Assembly (NCBI RefSeq): GCF_001278945.1
Contig: NZ_LGRV01000003.1
Location: 930,001 to 994,000, forward strand
From: Lysinibacillus contaminans
GTDB taxonomy: Bacteria > Bacillota > Bacilli > Bacillales_A > Planococcaceae
Length of the DNA: 64,000 nt
Direction of reading: 5' to 3'
Shown: piece after piece, positions 46,708-55,251 of the stretch
How the letters are laid out: every line of letters begins with the position of its first letter
Numbering within the stretch: position 1 is the stretch's first letter
Translations under genes and position numbers: made by a program
Notes under the pieces: generated by a model
What the model was told of the DNA's origin: nothing
The model's database searches: none
Seen by the model: only the letters and a program-made list of their open reading frames with translations

Positions 46708-47661
46708 GTGTTGAACAGTTTGAATAAACACCTCCAAAAATTGATGCCTATTTTAACACCCCTAAGTCTAGTAATTGGTATATTACTAGAAGATATTGGA
46801 GGCCAGCTTTTATTTTTAGTTCCGTGGATTTTTGCCTTTATGACGTTTTCAGGTAGCTTAAGCATGAACTTCGAAGGGGTAAAAAGCATTAAGAAGTATC
46901 CAGGAACTATTTTAATCGCAATTGCATTTTTACATATTTTAATGCCGATTTGGGCTTATTTGGTGTCAACGATCATCTTTCATGATGATTTACTGACAAT
47001 AGGATTCGTCTTGGCAGTTGCTTTGCCAACAGGGATTACGAGCTTTATTTGGGTGAGCATTTGTAGAGGTCACCTCGCGCTATGTTTAGCAATCATTCTA
47101 ATTGATACGTTGTTATCACCACTTGTTATTCCAGCGTTACTGCATGTTGTAGTTGGGCAAACAATCGAAATGGATACGACTGCACTAATACTTGATTTGC
47201 TATGGATGATTGTCTTACCGTCTATTGCAGGCATTTTATTGAACGAATGGACAAAAGGGGGTATTGAGGAGAGCGTCGGCAAGAAATTGGCTCCTTTTTC
47301 GAAGCTGAGTCTGTTTGGTATTGTGATGATCAATAGTAGCGCGATTGCCCCGTATGTAAAGAACATTACTTGGGAGCTTGTTGGTGTAGTTCTTGTCGTT
47401 TTTGCCCTTGCAGTATCTGGATATGCTCTATGTTTAGTGCTTGGACATTTTATTTGGAAAGATACAAGTATCATTACGACGTTTGTATTTACAGGGGGAA
47501 TGCGAAATATTGCGGTCGGAGTCGTTATTGCAACTACGTATTTTCCAGCGAAGACCGTTATGCCGGTCGTGTTCGGTATGTTATTTCAACAAGTACTAGC
47601 TTCTTTCTTTAGTCAAATTATGGGGAAATATCGAATAAAGTATGCGTCAAATTCTGGCTGA
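46708..47661 (+). CDS. Bile acid:sodium symporter (BASS) family transporter
   Basis: 317 residues, 9-10 helices. FMTFSGSLSMNFEGVKSI, ALPTGITSFIWVSI and FTGGMRNIAVGVVIATTYF match the BASS/SBF family, whose bacterial members import organic anions such as pantoate or keto acids. The GTG at 46708 is 7 bases after AAGGA; an in-frame TTG at 46684 has no site. Probably co-transcribed with the preceding MFS gene. Confidence 0.88.
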   Translation: MLNSLNKHLQKLMPILTPLSLVIGILLEDIGGQLLFLVPWIFAFMTFSGSLSMNFEGVKSIKKYPGTILIAIAFLHILMPIWAYLVSTIIFHDDLLTIGFVLAVALPTGITSFIWVSICRGHLALCLAIILIDTLLSPLVIPALLHVVVGQTIEMDTTALILDLLWMIVLPSIAGILLNEWTKGGIEESVGKKLAPFSKLSLFGIVMINSSAIAPYVKNITWELVGVVLVVFALAVSGYALCLVLGHFIWKDTSIITTFVFTGGMRNIAVGVVIATTYFPAKTVMPVVFGMLFQQVLASFFSQIMGKYRIKYASNSG

Positions 47662-47726
47662 ACTCACTATGAGATGAAGTAACGAAGCTTCAACACGTCC
47701 AATTCAAACTTAATAAAACAACATCT

Positions 47727-47771
47727 CCAATCCTTTATATGTAGTTCGTACATATAAAGGATTGGTTTTTT
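47727..47771 (+). terminator. Terminator of the MFS-BASS unit
   Basis: CCAATCCTTTATATGTA pairs perfectly with TACATATAAAGGATTGG, followed by TTTTTT. Confidence 0.92.
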
Positions 47772-48091
47772 CGTGGGTAAAAATCCGGTTATAAGTTGAA
47801 AAAATATAAATTCAGCTGAATTAAACGCGTTTATCATAAAAATAACATTGCTATATATTTGATGTTTGATAACTAGAATGAAAAGTATACGTTCTTACTT
47901 TCAATAATCTCAGCTTCATAGATTATGTAATCTGAGTATCATTCTAAATCTTATTTGCCGAGTATATATATACCTATAGGTAAAAATAGGGTATTTTTAT
48001 AACAAATAACAAGTATAAATAATTTTGGGATTCAACCGATATATATATTAAAAGCGTAAAAGCTATTCACAGTAAATGAAGGGGCGATACT
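47772..48091. other. AT-rich intergenic
   Basis: Very AT-rich with a TATATATATACCTATAGG run near 47963. No gene; contains the promoter region of the following gene. Confidence 0.4.
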
Positions 48092-48814
48092 ATGAAAGTG
48101 GGTTTGAATGGTTCATCTGTTGTTAGCGGAATGCAAACATACAATATCGGCATGTTTAACAAAATCAATAAAGGCTCTATTAGCACAAATGAAAGTGCAA
48201 AAAATAGCGCCGCAGTTATTTTTAGCAGTTCACCTTTAAAACCGAACGTGTCAGACGATACATTAAAAGATTTTACGAATGATTTAGCTCGATTAAAGTT
48301 AAGTTTACAAAATAGTTCCGATCGCAATTCTGACAGCAAATTATTAGACGAGTTTATGACGAAATATAATGACTTCAAAGAAAAAGGCATATTTGGCGGA
48401 CAGGCAGACGATCAAAGCACCAACCAAATTTTTCAGAACAGCTTTTTAGATTTGGTTGATGAAGTTAATGCTAAACTCGTAAATGAGCATTGCCAAAACA
48501 ATATTAAGGAAATGAAGGCAAGAGGTGATATGGCAATGTTTCTTGTCAGGGCTTTAGGCATAACAAGTGGGGCTGTTCATGTGTCTGAGGAGGGCATTTC
48601 TCGAATGATGAAGTTATACGAGGAAAAGTTAAAAGACGGTACGTTAAATTCTGATTATGTTGAAATCCTCGATTTGGACGCTTTTAATACATATCGCGAA
48701 AAAAATAAAAAGGATATTGAAGAAGCCATCAAAGAGCGTGACGCATACGGCGTATTGTTGCAAAAACTTGCCGGATTTAAAAATTCTTTAGTCCAGGATT
48801 TCAAAGGTAAATAA
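48092..48814 (+). CDS. Hypothetical helical protein (240 aa)
   Basis: 240 residues, no signal peptide or membrane segment. The N-terminal ~50 residues are Ser/Asn-rich and low in charge; the rest is alpha-helical and highly charged (DTLKDFTNDLARLKLSLQN, DKSEEAIKERDAYG-like). The overall look, an unstructured Ser/Asn start plus coiled helices, resembles secreted flagellar or toxin-chaperone-type proteins, but no family is recognised. AAGGGGCG precedes the ATG, and it has its own terminator. Confidence 0.7.
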   Translation: MKVGLNGSSVVSGMQTYNIGMFNKINKGSISTNESAKNSAAVIFSSSPLKPNVSDDTLKDFTNDLARLKLSLQNSSDRNSDSKLLDEFMTKYNDFKEKGIFGGQADDQSTNQIFQNSFLDLVDEVNAKLVNEHCQNNIKEMKARGDMAMFLVRALGITSGAVHVSEEGISRMMKLYEEKLKDGTLNSDYVEILDLDAFNTYREKNKKDIEEAIKERDAYGVLLQKLAGFKNSLVQDFKGK

Positions 48815-48830
48815 CAAACTGCAATCGATA

Positions 48831-48877
48831 ATCCCAAACATTTGAGAAGTTTTTCATCTCAAATAGTTTGGGATTTT
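48831..48877 (+). terminator. Terminator
   Basis: ATCCCAAACATTTGAGA pairs with TCTCAAATAGTTTGGGAT, followed by TTTTT. Confidence 0.88.
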
Positions 48878-49005
48878 TGAATTTGTAATGAAAATTGCAA
48901 GTCTGTATGTAGTTGGAAAAGTATAAATTAAAGCGTTTAGTCCGTTATTTATGAGATTTGATGAGTATATCTAGATCTGGATATTACATTTGTTTTTTAG
49001 AAAAA

Positions 49006-49185
49006 TCAGCGTAGAATCGTGTGGCGCAAGAATAAGCAGATGAAGAGGAAAGGAAAAGGAAAAGCCTCTTTCCGCTTCACTAAGTTAGCCTTTTTGTTTT
49101 GATGAATATCTTCGTAAATACATACTTTTAACACATGATCTTCTGGAAGATTGTTCCGTTCTTTTAATCGATTGTGTAAATCCAT
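49006..49185 (-). pseudogene. Truncated anti-sigma-like gene
   Basis: An ATG at 49185 with TTGGAGG 8 bases upstream reads MDLHNRLKERNNLPEDHVLK, then VCIYEDIHQNKKANL, and falls into an unrelated hydrophobic tail before a stop at 49006. It directly follows the broken sigma-factor gene, where an anti-sigma gene is expected. The membrane and sensor parts are missing. Confidence 0.5.
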
Positions 49186-49660
49186 ACTTGTTACCTCCAA
49201 GAATTTTTTCGAGTGTCTTCAAGGCACTTCGCTGTGTGTTGGCTACTTTTGTAACGGAACATCCTAAAATTACACTTGTTTCTTCTGGGGATAGTTCTTC
49301 AATTTTTCGATAAATCAGTACTTCACGATGGGGTGGCTTCAGTGCTTGCATAGCTTCATATAGTAGACGGCGATTTTCAAATTGAAGAATCCAATCATAT
49401 GGTACATTTTGTAAAGCTTTACCCTTGTGTTTTTTTTGAAATGGTAGCCAATTAATCACTGCTTTTTTCGGAAATAATCGTATACCATGTTTCAGGCAAT
49501 TTGGCTTATGTACGTAGCTATCGTGGCTTTTGGCCCTTATATACTCGAAGAAATGTCTCTTGTGTAAAATCTTCGCCTGAACTAGAGTCAGACACCATAT
49601 AGTAAATGTATTGATAAACACGTTGGAAATGTTCTTCATATAGCTGATCAAAATCCATTT
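49186..49660 (-). pseudogene. Broken ECF sigma factor gene
   Basis: Starts well: AGGAGG before an ATG at 49660 and codons MDFDQLYEEHFQRVYQYIYY, then EDFTQETFLRVYKGQ (region 2), ending at a TAG. A second frame gives YISQIA-stop-NMVYDYFRKK, which should be the region 2.4 segment. A third frame carries region 4: LKPPHREVLIYRKIEELSPE then ETSVILGCSVTKVANTQRSA. At least two frameshifts and one nonsense change (TGA for an expected CGA) interrupt it. A long open frame (49085-49666) covers part of it but is a composite. Confidence 0.85.
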
Positions 49661-49759
49661 TTTCACCTCCTATACTAATAGACGAATGAGTAAGAAAAAT
49701 TTGTATATTTCCTGCAAAATAATTCGAGTGAATTTAAGGGCTCATCACCATAACTTGTG

Positions 49760-49890
49760 GTTGATTTCCGTTCCGGCTGGACGCTTTCCGCGGGCGAGCG
49801 TCGAGCCTCCTCCTTCGCATTCGCTTCGTGTGTGGTCTCGACTGTCTCCCATTCCTGCAGGAGTCGCCAGCCTGCATTACAATCAATCAA
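49760..49890. repeat. Dispersed structured repeat, copy B
   Basis: 131 bases, begins GTTGATTTCCG as copy A. Outer stem GGCTGG(A)CG / CGCCAGCC with the bulged A at the same place; inner stem GTCGAG/CTCGAC (49800-49805 with 49837-49842). Stem sequences differ from copy A yet stay paired. It lies upstream of the broken sigma gene and the MFS gene. Confidence 0.8.
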
Positions 49891-50038
49891 GTAATAGCAT
49901 GTCATCCACGACTTTTTGGTGATTAACCAATTTAAGCTAATTCTAGAAGTAAATTAAATAATTATTAAATTTTCTCGAGATAACAACTATAATTATATGT
50001 AAAAGATAGTATGAGGAATATGCTAGAAAGGAAGTTTT

Positions 50039-51313
50039 ATGAAAAATAAAAATACAGTAGAGCAGTATGTACATTCAACGGAGGCACAGCAAAAGTTATA
50101 TAAGCGTTCGTTGCTGATCGTCATGTTGTCTCAAATATTCGGTGGGGCAGGGCTTGCAGCGGGTATTACCGTAGGAGCGTTGCTCGCGAAGGAAATGTTA
50201 GGGACAGAAAGTGTTGCGGGGTTACCTGCAGCGCTGTTTACACTCGGTTCAGCACTTGCAGCATATGTAGTAGGACAGCTCTCTCAACGATATGGTAGAC
50301 GTTACGGGTTATCTTTTGGATTCATAGCAGGTGGAGTCGGTGCACTTGGCGTAATACTGGCTGCTAATATTAATAGTCTAACGTTATTATTCATATCATT
50401 ATTTGTGTACGGAGCTGGCACGGCGACAAATTTACAAGCACGCTATGCAGGTACAGATTTAGCGAATGAAAAGCAACGAGCAACAGCCACAAGTATGGCG
50501 ATGGTTGCCACGACATTTGGCGCAGTTGCAGGCCCTAATTTAGTGGCACCGATGGGGAAAGTTGCTACAGCAATGAGTATGCCAGCATTGGCAGGCCCAT
50601 TTATTTTGGCGGCGGTAGCATATATTTTAGCAGGACTGACATTATTCTTTTATTTACGTCCAGATCCGTTAATAGTGGCGAAAGCAATAGCGGATGAACA
50701 AGAGAAGCAACAGAATAATGGTACGAAGACTGTGAATGTAATGCAAAATAAGGTGAACCGCATTGGTGTTTTAGTAGGGGCGCTTGTATTAATCTTGTCA
50801 CATGTCACTATGGTATCCATAATGACGATGACACCGGTTCATATGCAAGGTCATGGGAGTAATTTAAGTGCCATTGGCATGGTGATTGGACTACATGTCG
50901 CTGCTATGTACTTACCATCTTTGGGTACGGGCGTACTGGTCGATAAAATGGGTCGCACATTTGTGGTAGTTGCCTCAGGAATGATATTGGCAACAGCGGG
51001 CTTAGTAGCTGCGTTTGCCCCTGGGGATTCACTACTATGGCTTACATTTGCGCTTATGTTATTAGGGCTAGGTTGGAATTTTGGTTTGATTAGTGGTACG
51101 GCAATTATTATTGACTCGACGAATATTCATAACCGCGCAAAAACGCAAGGCTCAGTAGACGTATGGGTAGCACTTGCAGGATCTGCGGGTAGCATTTTAT
51201 CGGGTGTTATAGTGGCCTATTCGAGTTATGCGATTTTAGGCTTTATCGGTACGTGTTTAGCCGTACTGTTAGTATCAGTCGTTACTTGGTCACGATTTAA
51301 ATCAGGGGAATAA
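50039..51313 (+). CDS. MFS transporter
   Basis: 424 residues, 12 helices. SQRYGRRYGLSFGFIAGGVG carries the loop 2-3 basic motif (RYGRR). LVDKMGRTFVV is the matching motif in the second half. Substrate unknown; the style (ATNLQARYAGTDLANEKQRA) matches a Bacillus group of uncharacterised MFS proteins similar to YdeR-like permeases, which is inference. AAAGGAAG precedes the ATG. The stop is followed within 50 bases by a PH-domain gene. Confidence 0.85.
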   Translation: MKNKNTVEQYVHSTEAQQKLYKRSLLIVMLSQIFGGAGLAAGITVGALLAKEMLGTESVAGLPAALFTLGSALAAYVVGQLSQRYGRRYGLSFGFIAGGVGALGVILAANINSLTLLFISLFVYGAGTATNLQARYAGTDLANEKQRATATSMAMVATTFGAVAGPNLVAPMGKVATAMSMPALAGPFILAAVAYILAGLTLFFYLRPDPLIVAKAIADEQEKQQNNGTKTVNVMQNKVNRIGVLVGALVLILSHVTMVSIMTMTPVHMQGHGSNLSAIGMVIGLHVAAMYLPSLGTGVLVDKMGRTFVVVASGMILATAGLVAAFAPGDSLLWLTFALMLLGLGWNFGLISGTAIIIDSTNIHNRAKTQGSVDVWVALAGSAGSILSGVIVAYSSYAILGFIGTCLAVLLVSVVTWSRFKSGE

Positions 51314-51360
51314 TGGTGGTGCCTGGCACTTACACAATTCTTAAAAGGGCGGTGTGCAAA

Positions 51361-51735
51361 ATGGGTTTTTTAGATGGGTTAATGGGAAATGCCTCTGAGA
51401 CTAGCGTAACAGCAGTTGAAAGTGAAATTAAAGATCTTTTAACGTCTTCTGAACACGTAGAACATGCGTATAAACTAATACGTGACTTATTCGTTTTTAC
51501 AAATAAGCGGCTTATTTTAATTGATAAGCAAGGCGTGACAGGGAAGAAAATTGAGTATCATTCAATTCCATACAAAAGTATTGTACATTTCTCAGTAGAA
51601 ACAGCAGGCAATTTCGATTTAGATGCAGAATTGAAAATATGGCTATCCGCTGGTGGTCTTATTGAAAAAAGATTCAATAAAACGCTGAATATTTATAAAG
51701 TTCAAAATGTTTTAGCTGAATATGTACTGAAATAA
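51361..51735 (+). CDS. Bacterial PH-domain protein (YvbH-like N-terminal family)
   Basis: 124 residues. GFLDGLMGNASETS at the start, RDLFVFTNKRLILIDKQGVT in the middle and IEYHSIPYKSIVHFSVETAG match the bacterial pleckstrin-homology family. The domain probably works in oligomers at the membrane or in stress; function is not established. ATG 51361 is 8 bases after AAAGGGCGG; an upstream in-frame frame from 51313 contains a GTGCCTGGCACTTACAC stretch and is not coding-like. Confidence 0.82.
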   Translation: MGFLDGLMGNASETSVTAVESEIKDLLTSSEHVEHAYKLIRDLFVFTNKRLILIDKQGVTGKKIEYHSIPYKSIVHFSVETAGNFDLDAELKIWLSAGGLIEKRFNKTLNIYKVQNVLAEYVLK

Positions 51736-51742
51736 AAATAAC

Positions 51743-51779
51743 AGGGTTGCCTCATATTACTTGAGGTAACCTCTTTTCT
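51743..51779 (+). terminator. Terminator of the PH gene
   Basis: AGGGTTGCCTCA pairs with TTGAGGTAACCT, followed by CTTTTC. Confidence 0.82.
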
Positions 51780-51934
51780 ATGAATTTGGTGTGCTAGCTC
51801 AATTCTTTCAAGAAAATGTAATCCTTTATTGGGGTTCTACTCATCTGCACAAAACAAATTTATCCTCGAAAAACACCTAAAAAAGTACAAAAATAACCCA
51901 ATATAGAGCCAAAGGGCAGAAGTGGAGAAAATAA

Positions 51935-52378
51935 ATGGAGCAATTGAATTTAAAAGGGCATGTTGTGCTAGTAGATGCACAGAAAACAAAAGAGCTGTAC
52001 GCACCACTACCACTAGTTTCGGATAAGGCTCATTGTGGATGTGAGGATTGTCGTTATTATACGGAAGCGATTATGCGAACATCAGCAGCGATTCAACAAT
52101 TTTTGCAGCAATTCGGAATTGACCCACGAAGAGAAGGGGAAATTTGGATGGCAGCTGAATATGACGACGGCACTCGCTTGTACATTGTAGATTATCGTTC
52201 TGTTGGAAAGATACAAGATGCTGACCGACTCAATGGTTGGATAGAAATCGATGAAGCGAAATTTAGCTTGACGAATTATCCAATATTACCGATTTTCAGT
52301 ACACTTATACCATCGATTATTGTATTACAAGCAGAAATAATGATTCGTCCTGAAAAGAATAAAGCGTTAGAAGAATAG
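51935..52378 (+). CDS. Hypothetical CxCxxC protein
   Basis: 147 residues, soluble. Near residue 34 the motif CGCEDCRYY (CxCxxC) could bind zinc or an Fe-S cluster, followed by TEAIMRTSAAIQQFLQQFGI. The rest has beta-strand character with WMAAEYDDGTRLYIVDYRSV. This pattern recurs in small Firmicute proteins of unknown function; I cannot name it. GTGGAG weakly precedes the ATG. Own terminator-like hairpin downstream at 52476. Confidence 0.65.
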   Translation: MEQLNLKGHVVLVDAQKTKELYAPLPLVSDKAHCGCEDCRYYTEAIMRTSAAIQQFLQQFGIDPRREGEIWMAAEYDDGTRLYIVDYRSVGKIQDADRLNGWIEIDEAKFSLTNYPILPIFSTLIPSIIVLQAEIMIRPEKNKALEE

Positions 52379-52475
52379 GGTGAACGAATTTATTTTACTA
52401 CTGGTCGCAATTATTGACTATTCGACTTCTGAAATAATCAATCTTTTTTACATAATAAGATCCAAGGTTATTAAA

Positions 52476-52522
52476 AAAGCACTCATTTTGATCTATCTTT
52501 TTTCAAAATGAGCGCTTTTCTT
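52476..52522 (+). terminator. Terminator-like hairpin
   Basis: AAAAGCACTCATTTTGA pairs with TCAAAATGAGCGCTTTT, followed by CTTCT. Confidence 0.72.
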
Positions 52523-52611
52523 CTATATAACTATAAGAGGTAGTACTAGCACAATGGGGTGGTAGCGAGCAAAAGAGGTTTTGGAGGCTGTTTCAATTTG
52601 GAAACACCTAA

Positions 52612-52645
52612 CCTAATGGAACAGACTTCAGTCTTATCCATTAGG
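52612..52645. repeat. Nested hairpin
   Basis: CCTAATGGA pairs with TCCATTAGG, and inside it AGACT pairs with AGTCT over TC; almost every base is paired. Confidence 0.55.
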
Positions 52646-52691
52646 ATAGAACTAATTTTTTTACTCGTAAACAATAGAAGTGTTGATTTGG

Positions 52692-52826
52692 TTAGTACAT
52701 GAAAGTAGCGCCGACAATAATTAGAAGAATGAATAGGACAACGATTAAAACGAATGTTGAACCACTGCCAGAACTTTCGCCTCCACAGTAATTGTTGTAA
52801 TTACCCATATTTTGAGAGTATCCCAT
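52692..52826 (-). CDS. YjcZ-family small membrane peptide, copy 1
   Basis: 44 residues. A Gly/Ser/Asn-rich front (GYSQNMGNYNNYCGG) and the family C terminus STFVLIVVLFILLIIVGAT, one membrane segment. YjcZ-like peptides are spore-associated and their role is unknown. The ATG at 52826 follows AAAGGAGGTG. Two further copies lie at 57.2 and 57.6 kb. A long upstream in-frame extension to 52931 has no ribosome site and is rejected. Confidence 0.9.
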   Translation of the reverse strand: MGYSQNMGNYNNYCGGESSGSGSTFVLIVVLFILLIIVGATFMY

Positions 52827-53007
52827 AAAAACACCTCCTTTCTTCTTTAGTCTATTCATCAATGAGAAGGAGGGTAGGGCAAAAAACATGAACAGGTCTT
52901 TATCATTTCCCGACAGAAGACGGAACCTCAATGAGTGTGGAGGACTTAGGGTATGGCAGTAACGGAGTTAATCGGATTCACGGCGATTGATTAATTGTAA
53001 AATGTCA

Positions 53008-53305
53008 CTATTAAAAGAATGGGGCAAGAAAAACAGTGAAAAATACGGTTTAATCAAAAATGGTATGGTCACTTCATGCAGAGGATTTGATCAGCATGGT
53101 GACTGAGCTTTACTAAAACGTCCACAACTGATTTTAGCTATTTGAAAGGAACTGACAAAAAATCTGCAGATGAAACATATTATGATAATCAAGGTAGGTA
53201 ACGTTAAGAGTGAGGATTTCCTTTGGTGATGGAAATGGGGATATGGTGATTATGGATCAGAGAGCAGAAGGTGCTTTATTTTTAATAAACGCGGCCAAAC
53301 GTTAA
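53008..53305 (+). pseudogene. Possible decayed gene
   Basis: Three consecutive frames give coding-like strings: GKKNSEKYGLIKNGMVTSCR, then TDFSYLKGTDKKSADETYYD, then RISFGDGNGDMVIMDQRAEG ending LINAAKR-stop at 53303-53305. Each is broken by stops or frame changes. A terminator follows 24 bases later. No family recognised; the pieces may be a hydrophilic secreted or cell-surface protein. Confidence 0.4.
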
Positions 53306-53328
53306 TAACCCTAAAAATTCGAGAATTT

Positions 53329-53360
53329 AAAAGATGCGTCAATTGACGTGTCTTTTTTGT
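53329..53360 (+). terminator. Terminator after the relic
   Basis: AAGATGCGTC pairs with GACGTGTCTT around AATT, followed by TTTTTG. Confidence 0.7.
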
Positions 53361-53484
53361 TATTTAAATTAAAAACATGCTGTTTTTAAAACAAGGAATT
53401 TAAAAACGATAAGTTTTACGCCTTGCACAAATAGAGGGAAATCCTTTCTTTTGTCGAATTTAGTAATATAAAGGGGGAATTTAA

Positions 53485-53775
53485 GTGATAACCAAAATTA
53501 GAAAAGTAAAGTTTGAACCAGAAAGAAAAAATCCTATCTATAACGTTATTATGGAATGTCCTTATGGAAAGCAATTATTCGTTAAATTTGATTATACTTA
53601 TGCAACAGAAACTTTTGGGCCATTAGAAGTAAATTATAATAAGAAAAATCATGGTGTGAAACTTGCATGGTATACAAAAGAAGTTGAAAACATGACCGTT
53701 GTATCATTCCTAGAGAAGATTGCAAGCAAGATTAATAATAAATATAACTTTGATCTAAAAGCAAACAACAATTAG
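53485..53775 (+). CDS. Hypothetical protein (96 aa)
   Basis: 96 residues, basic, no membrane segment; beta-rich centre (KQLFVKFDYTYATETFGPLE) and a helical Lys/Asn-rich end. No family recognised. GTG start with AAAGGGGGAATTTAA upstream, a strong site. Stands alone, no near neighbour on the same strand. Confidence 0.65.
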   Translation: MITKIRKVKFEPERKNPIYNVIMECPYGKQLFVKFDYTYATETFGPLEVNYNKKNHGVKLAWYTKEVENMTVVSFLEKIASKINNKYNFDLKANNN

Positions 53776-53997
53776 TAAGGCGAATCATTCTATATTTCTT
53801 CTTAATACTATAGAAGTTTCATAATGTGTAGTTATTTTTTAAAAACTTTTAATTAAAAACATACTATTTTATATAATTGGAAAATCGATTAGTTTTTTGC
53901 CTTCCACATCTGTGGAGGGCTATTATTTTTATTCATCGAAATTCCTTTATACTACATCAGGCGTGTTAGATAACCAATTTTAACCACAACTATTAAA

Positions 53998-54065
53998 GTG
54001 GTAGGTTGATGCCCCGACCAGGGTCTCGGTTCGCTTGGATTTCCCGCATGAGTCGACCAACCACC
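53998..54065. repeat. Short derivative of the dispersed repeat
   Basis: 68 bases with ends GTGGTAGGTTGAT and GTCGACCAACCAC pairing with each other, and a GGTCTCGGTTCGC centre. Shares the GTTGAT end and GAGTCG motif with copies A and B, but is deleted internally. Confidence 0.55.
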
Positions 54066-54401
54066 TCTGCAATCAAATAAAAATAAGCGATTCCAAGGTA
54101 AATAACAACCTGATATTTCCCTAATCAACACCCGTTACAGCATCCAAAAGGGTACTTTCCATTACTCTCGTTTGAAAATATTCGAGGAGCCAGTGAACGA
54201 GCTGCCACAGGATCAGTAGAAGCGGATGAGTTTATTTAGTGTTTGATAAATGGATCTATACCAAAATCTGACCTTGCAAAACAGTAGCGTAAATTCTGAG
54301 TAGATCAAAATCGCTAGGTCGCATACGTTTTTCACGAGCGAATACTGACCAGCTAATTTTTTTGAATATTTTTCAAATATTAAAAATCACATTTATCCAA
54401 A

Positions 54402-54486
54402 TTGATATACGACTTAAAAATAAATATGTGACAAATAGGGTTAAAGTCCTGAAATGGCGCTTATTTAAAAATATGTCGTATATCAA
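54402..54486. repeat. Inverted pair TTGATATACGAC / GTCGTATATCAA
   Basis: Perfect 12-base arms, 61 bases apart. The left arm continues TTAAAAATAAATATG, the right arm is preceded by TTATTTAAAAATAT. The same arm (TTGAYATACGACTTA) forms the palindrome at 9263. Confidence 0.65.
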
Positions 54487-54820
54487 AATCGAGCGTTTGA
54501 AAAAATTCGAAGTTATTTAAGTCACTATTAAAATTTCCTATATTAAAACGAAAATGACCTCGAATAATTTTGATGGAAAAATGTCGTTTGATGAAAGATC
54601 AACGAAGAACATTTGCTGAATTTAATTTCTCATTACAATTTTTTAGCTGCTCAATTTTTAAAAAAGGATACTGAGGTGACTTTTCGTGTAGAAGCCTTAT
54701 TATATAGACATTTTAAAGTGTTTATTTAAAATCATTACTCTTTTACTATAGCATCTTTTTCATTTGTATACAGATTGATGTCCCTCGTTATTAAGGAAGA
54801 CTAGGCGGCATTTTTTAAGA

Positions 54821-54877
54821 AAGCATCTGGCACTTATCATGTCGTTGGAAAAACATGATAAGTGCCAGATGCTTTTT
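54821..54877. terminator. Perfect 21-base-arm hairpin with T run
   Basis: AAGCATCTGGCACTTATCATG pairs with CATGATAAGTGCCAGATGCTT around 12 bases, followed by TTT. No gene lies upstream in this direction. Confidence 0.7.
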
Positions 54878-55251
54878 AGATGATTCATTTCAGAAGCAAA
54901 AGGTAAACAACAATGCATTTTTTAGAGGGAATTCAGCATTTTTTATTAGATAGGATGTAGGTGCATTGACCTATCCACTTTATTTTGAAGCATGATTTGA
55001 GGAGAGAAAATGGCTCTATTTCGAGTTGTTATTGTACTTTTTTAGGTGTTTTTCGCTGGTTTTGTTCGTGTGGATGCAATATTATTTGGCGCACACTTTC
55101 GAATGAAAATATTTTAGTAGAATGCGGTACGGTGCTCCTTGAATGTTACTCTTTTAAAGTCAAAGACATGTTTGGGTAATACCCTTGATCGATGATGTGA
55201 AATTGTTGATGAAGTCAGCAAAAGAGGGTGGTGTGCACAATAAAATATGTA

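Larger units (their letters stand above)
52379..52691. other. Intergenic with two hairpins
   Basis: Terminator-like hairpin at 52476-52522 and a compact near-perfect hairpin at 52612-52645. No gene; it is the downstream side of the first YjcZ gene. Confidence 0.5.
52827..53484. other. Gap with a likely gene relic
   Basis: See the candidate relic at 53008-53305 and a terminator at 53329; otherwise AT-rich. The YjcZ leader is at its left end and AAAGGGGGAA for the next gene at its right end. Confidence 0.45.
53776..55251. other. 1.5 kb without an intact gene
   Basis: Holds a short copy of the GC-rich repeat (53998-54065), an open stretch at 54141-54239 reading HPKGYFPLLSFENIRGASER then AATGSVEADEFI (coding-like fragment), an inverted repeat (54402-54486), a perfect hairpin (54821-54877) and a start-like ATG at 55010 with GGAGAG, whose 11 codons MALFRVVIVLF run into a TAG before continuing VFFAGFVRVDAIL. 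These look like remains of several lost genes. Confidence 0.5.

Noticed and set aside
49085..49666. 193-codon minus-strand ORF
   Set aside because: Composite frame across a broken sigma-factor gene; only its region 4 part is real descent.
49675..49922. ORFs on both strands over repeat copy B
   Set aside because: Same reason: coincidental frames through a structured repeat.
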